From contig JBKHHU010000140.1 of the NCBI GenBank assembly GCA_046539045.1, positions 1-9,506 of the forward strand: a DNA stretch of 9,506 bases, in the 5' to 3' direction. Source of the stretch: JBKHHU01 sp046539045 (GTDB lineage: Bacteria; Planctomycetota; Phycisphaerae; SM23-33). The notes under the pieces were generated by a model. The model was not told the DNA's origin. It was given only the letters and a program-made list of their open reading frames with translations, and made no database searches. Shown here piece by piece: positions 5,819 through 9,506 of this stretch. Positions within the stretch are counted from its first letter, which is position 1. Each line of letters begins with the position of its first letter. A program made the translations under genes and the position numbers.

Positions 5819-7894
5819 ATGCGTCAACTCACCACCGTTCGTCTTGCAGGCATATTGGCATTGGTCCTTCTGCTGCGGGCAGTTCCCAGCGTTGCCGACG
5901 ACAACCAAATGCTCACCGGTCTTCGCGCGCAGTATTTCGCGGGAACCGGATTCTCGAAGCTCATCTCCGAACGGCTTGATCCGACGGTGGACTATGGAGA
6001 GGGCATCCCCGCGATGGACTCTGCCGGGGAGAGGTTCTCGGCTCGATGGACCGGCATGCTGCAAATTCCCGATGACGGGCAGTACACGCTGCGGATCGAC
6101 GCGGATGACTCCGCCAGGGTATGGCTCGGACAGACGCTCGTTCTGGACACCCGGGAACAGGCGGAAGTGAAACTGATCGAAGCGAAAGTGAAGCTTCGCG
6201 AAGGCGACTTGTCTCTCCGCGTCGACTATCTCCAGGACGGCGGAACCAGCCATGTTCGCCTGATGTGGTCCGGGCCGGGCTTCGACCTCCGCCCGATCGC
6301 CCGCAAGCACCTGCGAACGGCCCCCTGGCCGGGGATGCGACCCTACGATTTGGAGGCCCTTGACAAGGACCATCGCGGGAAAACGGTCGAGCGCAAGCCC
6401 GGCTGGCGCGCCCGGTTCTTTGAGGGCACCGAGTTCGAGAAGTTCAAAACAGAATTGCTGGACAGGCGGATCTCCTATCACAACCGCTACCCGCTGTCGG
6501 ATGGAAGAAAGGAGGACCTCTCGGCCCGGTTGACCGGCGTGCTGAACATCGAACGCCGGGGCAAATACACCTTCTATCTTTCTTCGGACGACGGCCAGCG
6601 AATGTGGATCAATCACCGGCTGGTGATTGATTACTGGACCGGCCACGGAATGGAAGAACGGAAGGTCACGCTGGAGTTGGATCGCGGCACGCATCCGATC
6701 ATGGTCGAGCATTTCCAGGGCGGCGGGTCGTGCGGACTGCTTCTGGAATGGTCTGGCCCGAAGCTCTCGCGTCGTCTTCTGGATGATCGGTACGTCTCCT
6801 CGCGTCCGTGGCAGAACATGAAGAAGGCCCGTCCGCTGGTTAACTTCCTTGCCTTGGGTCACTCCAACATGGAGGGCCGGGCGAAATCCCGCCGTGACGA
6901 TGCCTGTCCCAACGGCTGGTGGTTCCATCAGGGGCAATGGAGCGCGGCACGGAAGGAAAACGGGCCGATGTGGCCCCTCCTGCACGAACTGACCGAGGCG
7001 TACCCGCAGGTCGATTTCGGGGTGGTCAAGGTCGCCCGCAGCGCTGCAACGTTGCGGCGGAATTTCCTGCCCGGCAAGCGGGAGTACAACGAACTGGTCA
7101 AACAGGCCAAGGCGGCTTCCTCGGCCGGTCGGATCATGGGAATGATTTCGATGCAGGGCTGGGTGGAAGTGGAACGCCGCGGGAAACCGGAGGCGGCAGA
7201 GCAGTTCCTGAAAAACTACGGGAAGCTCATTACCGAGTTCCGCAAGGACATCGGCCGGCCCGACTTGCCGTGGTTCGCGTCCCAGGTGGAGGACGGTACG
7301 GGCAAGAAGAAGGGCAACCGCGAGCGACTGTGGAACGCGATCTACAAGGCCATCGACAAACTGCCGGACCGCACGGACAACCTCTGGGTGATCGACGCGA
7401 TGAACCTGGGCATGGTGGACGATCATCATTTCAACCGCAAGGGCAACGAGGAATGGGCCAAGCGGGCCCTGAAGGTGATCCGCAAGTCCGGGGTCCTGAG
7501 AGGTATCGAGAAGATCAAGCCCCAGCCGGTCGTCGAAGCGGTGTCGCCTGCCAAGGTCACCGATCCGAGCACCGTGATCGCCGATGTCGAAGCGGTCGTC
7601 CAGAAAGCCACCAAGGGAAGGCCCATCAAGCAACTGGGCACCTATAAGAACCTGCTGGTGGTCAACGAGTACAAGGTCCGGAAGGTCCGGAAAGGCAAAT
7701 TGCCCGGCAAGCGGGTTCTCGTGGTGGAGTTCGCCGTGCGCAACGGCAAATCCACGGACTGCCGCGGGCTCAAGCGCGGCCAGAAGCGGCGGCTCAGGCT
7801 CGGCTCCTGGCGGGCGCAGGAGAAACTGCGGTCGCTCCCGATGGACGATGAGATCAACGACTTCGACTCGCCGCTGTACTTCGCCCTGAACTGA
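5819..7894 (+). CDS. Secreted PA14-PA14-SASA carbohydrate acetylesterase
   Basis: The 691-residue protein has a signal peptide (hydrophobic segment 9-20, likely cleavage near AVPSVA|DD at 26-27), so it is exported. Two PA14 beta-barrel domains follow, about residues 33-165 (LRAQYFAGTGF, GMLQIPDDGQYTLRIDADD) and 195-330 (WRARFFEGTEF, GVLNIERRGKYTFYLSSDDG, HFQGGGSCGLLLEWSGP); PA14 domains commonly bind glycans. Residues 340-555 form an SGNH/SASA (sialate O-acetylesterase-like) hydrolase: nucleophile Ser349 in GHSNMEG, an MQGW block at 445-448, and Asp534/His537 in DDHHFNRKG. Residues about 575-691 are a further basic domain ending DFDSPLYFALN. The likely role is deacetylating an extracellular polysaccharide; the exact substrate is not readable. 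The ATG at 5819 follows a near-perfect AAAGGAGG site. No terminator was seen between this gene and the remnant upstream. Confidence 0.9.
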   Translation: MRQLTTVRLAGILALVLLLRAVPSVADDNQMLTGLRAQYFAGTGFSKLISERLDPTVDYGEGIPAMDSAGERFSARWTGMLQIPDDGQYTLRIDADDSARVWLGQTLVLDTREQAEVKLIEAKVKLREGDLSLRVDYLQDGGTSHVRLMWSGPGFDLRPIARKHLRTAPWPGMRPYDLEALDKDHRGKTVERKPGWRARFFEGTEFEKFKTELLDRRISYHNRYPLSDGRKEDLSARLTGVLNIERRGKYTFYLSSDDGQRMWINHRLVIDYWTGHGMEERKVTLELDRGTHPIMVEHFQGGGSCGLLLEWSGPKLSRRLLDDRYVSSRPWQNMKKARPLVNFLALGHSNMEGRAKSRRDDACPNGWWFHQGQWSAARKENGPMWPLLHELTEAYPQVDFGVVKVARSAATLRRNFLPGKREYNELVKQAKAASSAGRIMGMISMQGWVEVERRGKPEAAEQFLKNYGKLITEFRKDIGRPDLPWFASQVEDGTGKKKGNRERLWNAIYKAIDKLPDRTDNLWVIDAMNLGMVDDHHFNRKGNEEWAKRALKVIRKSGVLRGIEKIKPQPVVEAVSPAKVTDPSTVIADVEAVVQKATKGRPIKQLGTYKNLLVVNEYKVRKVRKGKLPGKRVLVVEFAVRNGKSTDCRGLKRGQKRRLRLGSWRAQEKLRSLPMDDEINDFDSPLYFALN

Positions 7895-8046
7895 GCAGGA
7901 AACCTTTGCCCGCCCGCGGCCCCCCGGGTTGCGTTCGTGGTCGACTCTATTATTTAACAATTCCTTTGTGCGGTGGGATGCTCAAGTAATGTTGTAACGC
8001 GGCCACGGTCCGGATTATCGCGCAGGAGCGCGGAAAGGCAGCGAAC

Positions 8047-9378
8047 GTGAGAACCTGGTTCGAGAACAAGCTCGATGCGATTCGCGCGAATCTGTGGTTC
8101 CTCCCCACGGTGATGGGCATTTGCGGGGCGTTGCTGGCGCCGGTGCTGATGTACCTGGACGGCTTGATGGGCCAGGCCCTGCCCTGGTTGAGCGGGGGCA
8201 GCGTCGCAGGGGTTCGCTCTCTGCTTACGGCGCTGATCGGAGCGTTGGTCTCGGCGATGAGTATAGTGCTCTCGATCACGGTGGTGGCCCTGACGCTCGC
8301 TGCTTCGCAATTGGGCCCGCGCATCCTTCGTAACCTCATCCGCGACCGCCGCACGCAGCACACGGTAGGCGTCATGGTCGCTGCGCTGCTGTACTGCATG
8401 ACATCTCTGCTGGTCATCGGGCGGCTGGGCGGAACCGAGAGGATCCCGCACCTGACAGTATTGGGCGGGTTCGTGGCTGCGTGCGTGAGTCTGGGGGCGT
8501 TGATCCATTACGTTCATCGGGCGGCGCTGTCGATGCAGGCGCCTTACGTCATCATTCAGGTTTCCCGGGAACTGGACCGGCTGATCGACCGCATTTATCC
8601 CGAAGCGGAGAAGCGGGATCCAGACACTGAATCTGCACAGCTCCCTGCCGATCCGGAGGGAGACCGGAAGGAAGTCTACCGCGTCCTGTCCGGTGGGAAC
8701 GACTATATACAAGCCATCCGTCTCGAGACACTCATGTCCGTGGCCACCGAATGGGATTTCCATGTCAAGCTGCTCCGCAGGCCCGGGCATTTCACGCTGA
8801 AAGGAGAGCCGCTCGCTGCGGTGTATGGATATCGCGAACCGGATGAAAAAGCCGTCAAACGGCTGAACGATGCCGTCATGACGGGGCGTCGCCGCACCAC
8901 GGTGCAGGATCTGGAGTTCATCCTTCTGGAGCTGGTGGAAATCGCCTCGCGGGCTCTCTCGCCCGGAATTAACGATCCCCAGACCGCCTGTGACTGCACC
9001 CGGCGGCTGGGGGCGGCTTTGTGCAAGATCGCGACTCGTCCGGAGCCTCCCCGGCTGTTCCGTGACGCACAGCAGATCCCGCGTGTCCTTGTCAACCGGA
9101 CGAGCTTTGAGGGCCTGTGCAACGTGTCGTTCAACGAGATCCGACATTACGCCGCCGACAGCCCCTCGGTTCTGATCTGCCTGCTGGAGATGCTTCTGGA
9201 GATCGCCGAGCGGGCACAGACAGAAGCCCACCGCCAAGCCGTGCTCAAACATGCCCGCATGGTACAGAGGGCGTGCGAGAAGCTGCCCGAACCCCATGAT
9301 CGGGAAGATGCTGCCCGCAGGTTCAACGCGATCAGGGAACTGCTCCAGCCGAAACCGTCGCTTCCGGCTGCGGAGTAG
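8047..9378 (+). CDS. DUF2254 family integral membrane protein
   Basis: The 443-residue protein matches DUF2254 (predicted membrane protein of unknown function) in length and layout. Four hydrophobic segments are visible near residues 17-38, 57-84, 107-126 and 135-156, the second running into VALTLAASQLGPRILRN, a family block. After a soluble linker, the cytoplasmic C-terminal part has GRRRTTVQDLEFILLELVEI (280-299) followed directly by RALSPGINDPQTA (302-314), the most diagnostic motif of the family. The GTG start at 8047 follows GGAAAGG with about 8 bases of spacing and gives the short amphipathic N-terminus MRTWFENKLDAIRANLWFLP expected before the first helix. It is 152 bp from the esterase gene, where no clear terminator or promoter was seen. 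The function of the family is not known. Confidence 0.92.
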   Translation: MRTWFENKLDAIRANLWFLPTVMGICGALLAPVLMYLDGLMGQALPWLSGGSVAGVRSLLTALIGALVSAMSIVLSITVVALTLAASQLGPRILRNLIRDRRTQHTVGVMVAALLYCMTSLLVIGRLGGTERIPHLTVLGGFVAACVSLGALIHYVHRAALSMQAPYVIIQVSRELDRLIDRIYPEAEKRDPDTESAQLPADPEGDRKEVYRVLSGGNDYIQAIRLETLMSVATEWDFHVKLLRRPGHFTLKGEPLAAVYGYREPDEKAVKRLNDAVMTGRRRTTVQDLEFILLELVEIASRALSPGINDPQTACDCTRRLGAALCKIATRPEPPRLFRDAQQIPRVLVNRTSFEGLCNVSFNEIRHYAADSPSVLICLLEMLLEIAERAQTEAHRQAVLKHARMVQRACEKLPEPHDREDAARRFNAIRELLQPKPSLPAAE

Positions 9379-9392
9379 CCCATCGCCTGCTG

Positions 9393-9432
9393 CCTCCGAA
9401 GTGCCCCAGCATGCTTTGCTTCGGTGGTTTTT
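9393..9432 (+). terminator. Probable rho-independent terminator after the DUF2254 gene
   Basis: CCTCCGAAG (9393-9401) pairs with CTTCGGTGG (9419-9427) as a 9-bp stem with one T-T mismatch and a 17-base loop, followed by five T (9428-9432). It lies 15 bases past the DUF2254 stop codon. The large loop lowers confidence. Confidence 0.6.
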
Positions 9433-9487
9433 CCGGCGCCATGTCGGCGGACAGGGCTTACGCATCTTATTTTGTTCTGGGTGGTCC

Positions 9488-9494
9488 GAGGAGG
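9488..9494 (+). promoter_or_regulatory. Shine-Dalgarno-like site of a gene beyond the right edge
   Basis: GAGGAGG lies 12 bases before the window end, after the terminator. A TTG at 9498 is only 3 bases away, too close for a typical start, so the true start may lie just outside the window. No coding sequence can be assigned. Confidence 0.4.
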
Positions 9495-9506
9495 ATTTTG
9501 AGTAAG

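Noticed and set aside
5630..7960. 776-codon open frame on the minus strand opposite the esterase gene
   Set aside because: It lies entirely antisense to the PA14-SASA gene, which has a signal peptide, domains and a ribosome site. The antisense product has low-complexity H/P/R/L-rich composition with no recognisable domain; such frames arise from third-position GC bias.
7895..8046. AT-rich patch CTATTATTTAAC as a promoter for the DUF2254 gene
   Set aside because: No -35 and -10 pair with acceptable match and spacing could be placed, so no promoter is claimed.
7954..9465. 503-codon open frame on the minus strand opposite the DUF2254 gene
   Set aside because: Same reasoning: the plus strand encodes a clear DUF2254 protein with family motifs, and the antisense product is Q/R/H-rich with no motif.

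Overview
The window looks like a chromosomal segment of a Planctomycetota-type bacterium (Phycisphaerae-like is my best guess; Lentisphaerota or Verrucomicrobiota are alternatives). This is inferred from gene content: a prepilin-type protein with a C-terminal H-Xn-DG element, a secreted esterase with two PA14 domains, a Gfo/Idh/MocA oxidoreductase, a GxxExxY protein and a uroporphyrinogen-decarboxylase-family remnant, all in moderately GC-rich DNA. No rRNA, tRNA, CRISPR array, transposase or phage gene was recognised.

Positions 1-3193 are all on the minus strand. Reading in the direction of transcription, they hold a Gfo/Idh/MocA oxidoreductase (3193-2117) with a good sigma70-like promoter and its own hairpin terminator, then a GNAT acetyltransferase (2029-1487), lumazine synthase ribH (1410-934), nusB (922-515) and a GxxExxY protein open at the left edge (387-1). 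The ribH-nusB pair is a common bacterial arrangement, and its 11-bp gap argues for cotranscription.

Positions 3424-9378 are all on the plus strand. A prepilin-like gene has a consensus extended -10 promoter, divergent from the oxidoreductase promoter, and ends at a strong terminator (4303-4335). An aldo/keto reductase follows, overlapped at its 3' end by an ORF that carries only the C-terminal part of a uroporphyrinogen decarboxylase-family protein, probably a deletion remnant. Next is a secreted PA14-PA14-SASA esterase with a lysine/arginine-rich C-terminal extension, then a DUF2254 membrane protein followed by a likely terminator. A Shine-Dalgarno-like sequence at the right edge suggests another plus-strand gene just beyond the window.

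Functionally, the region mixes housekeeping genes (riboflavin synthesis, antitermination) with genes typical of carbohydrate-degrading PVC bacteria (sugar oxidoreductases, extracellular acetylesterase). I did not find a convincing new multi-gene system. The points most worth checking are the decarboxylase remnant, an apparently missing catalytic glutamate in the GNAT protein, and the architecture and conserved-looking tail of the secreted esterase.
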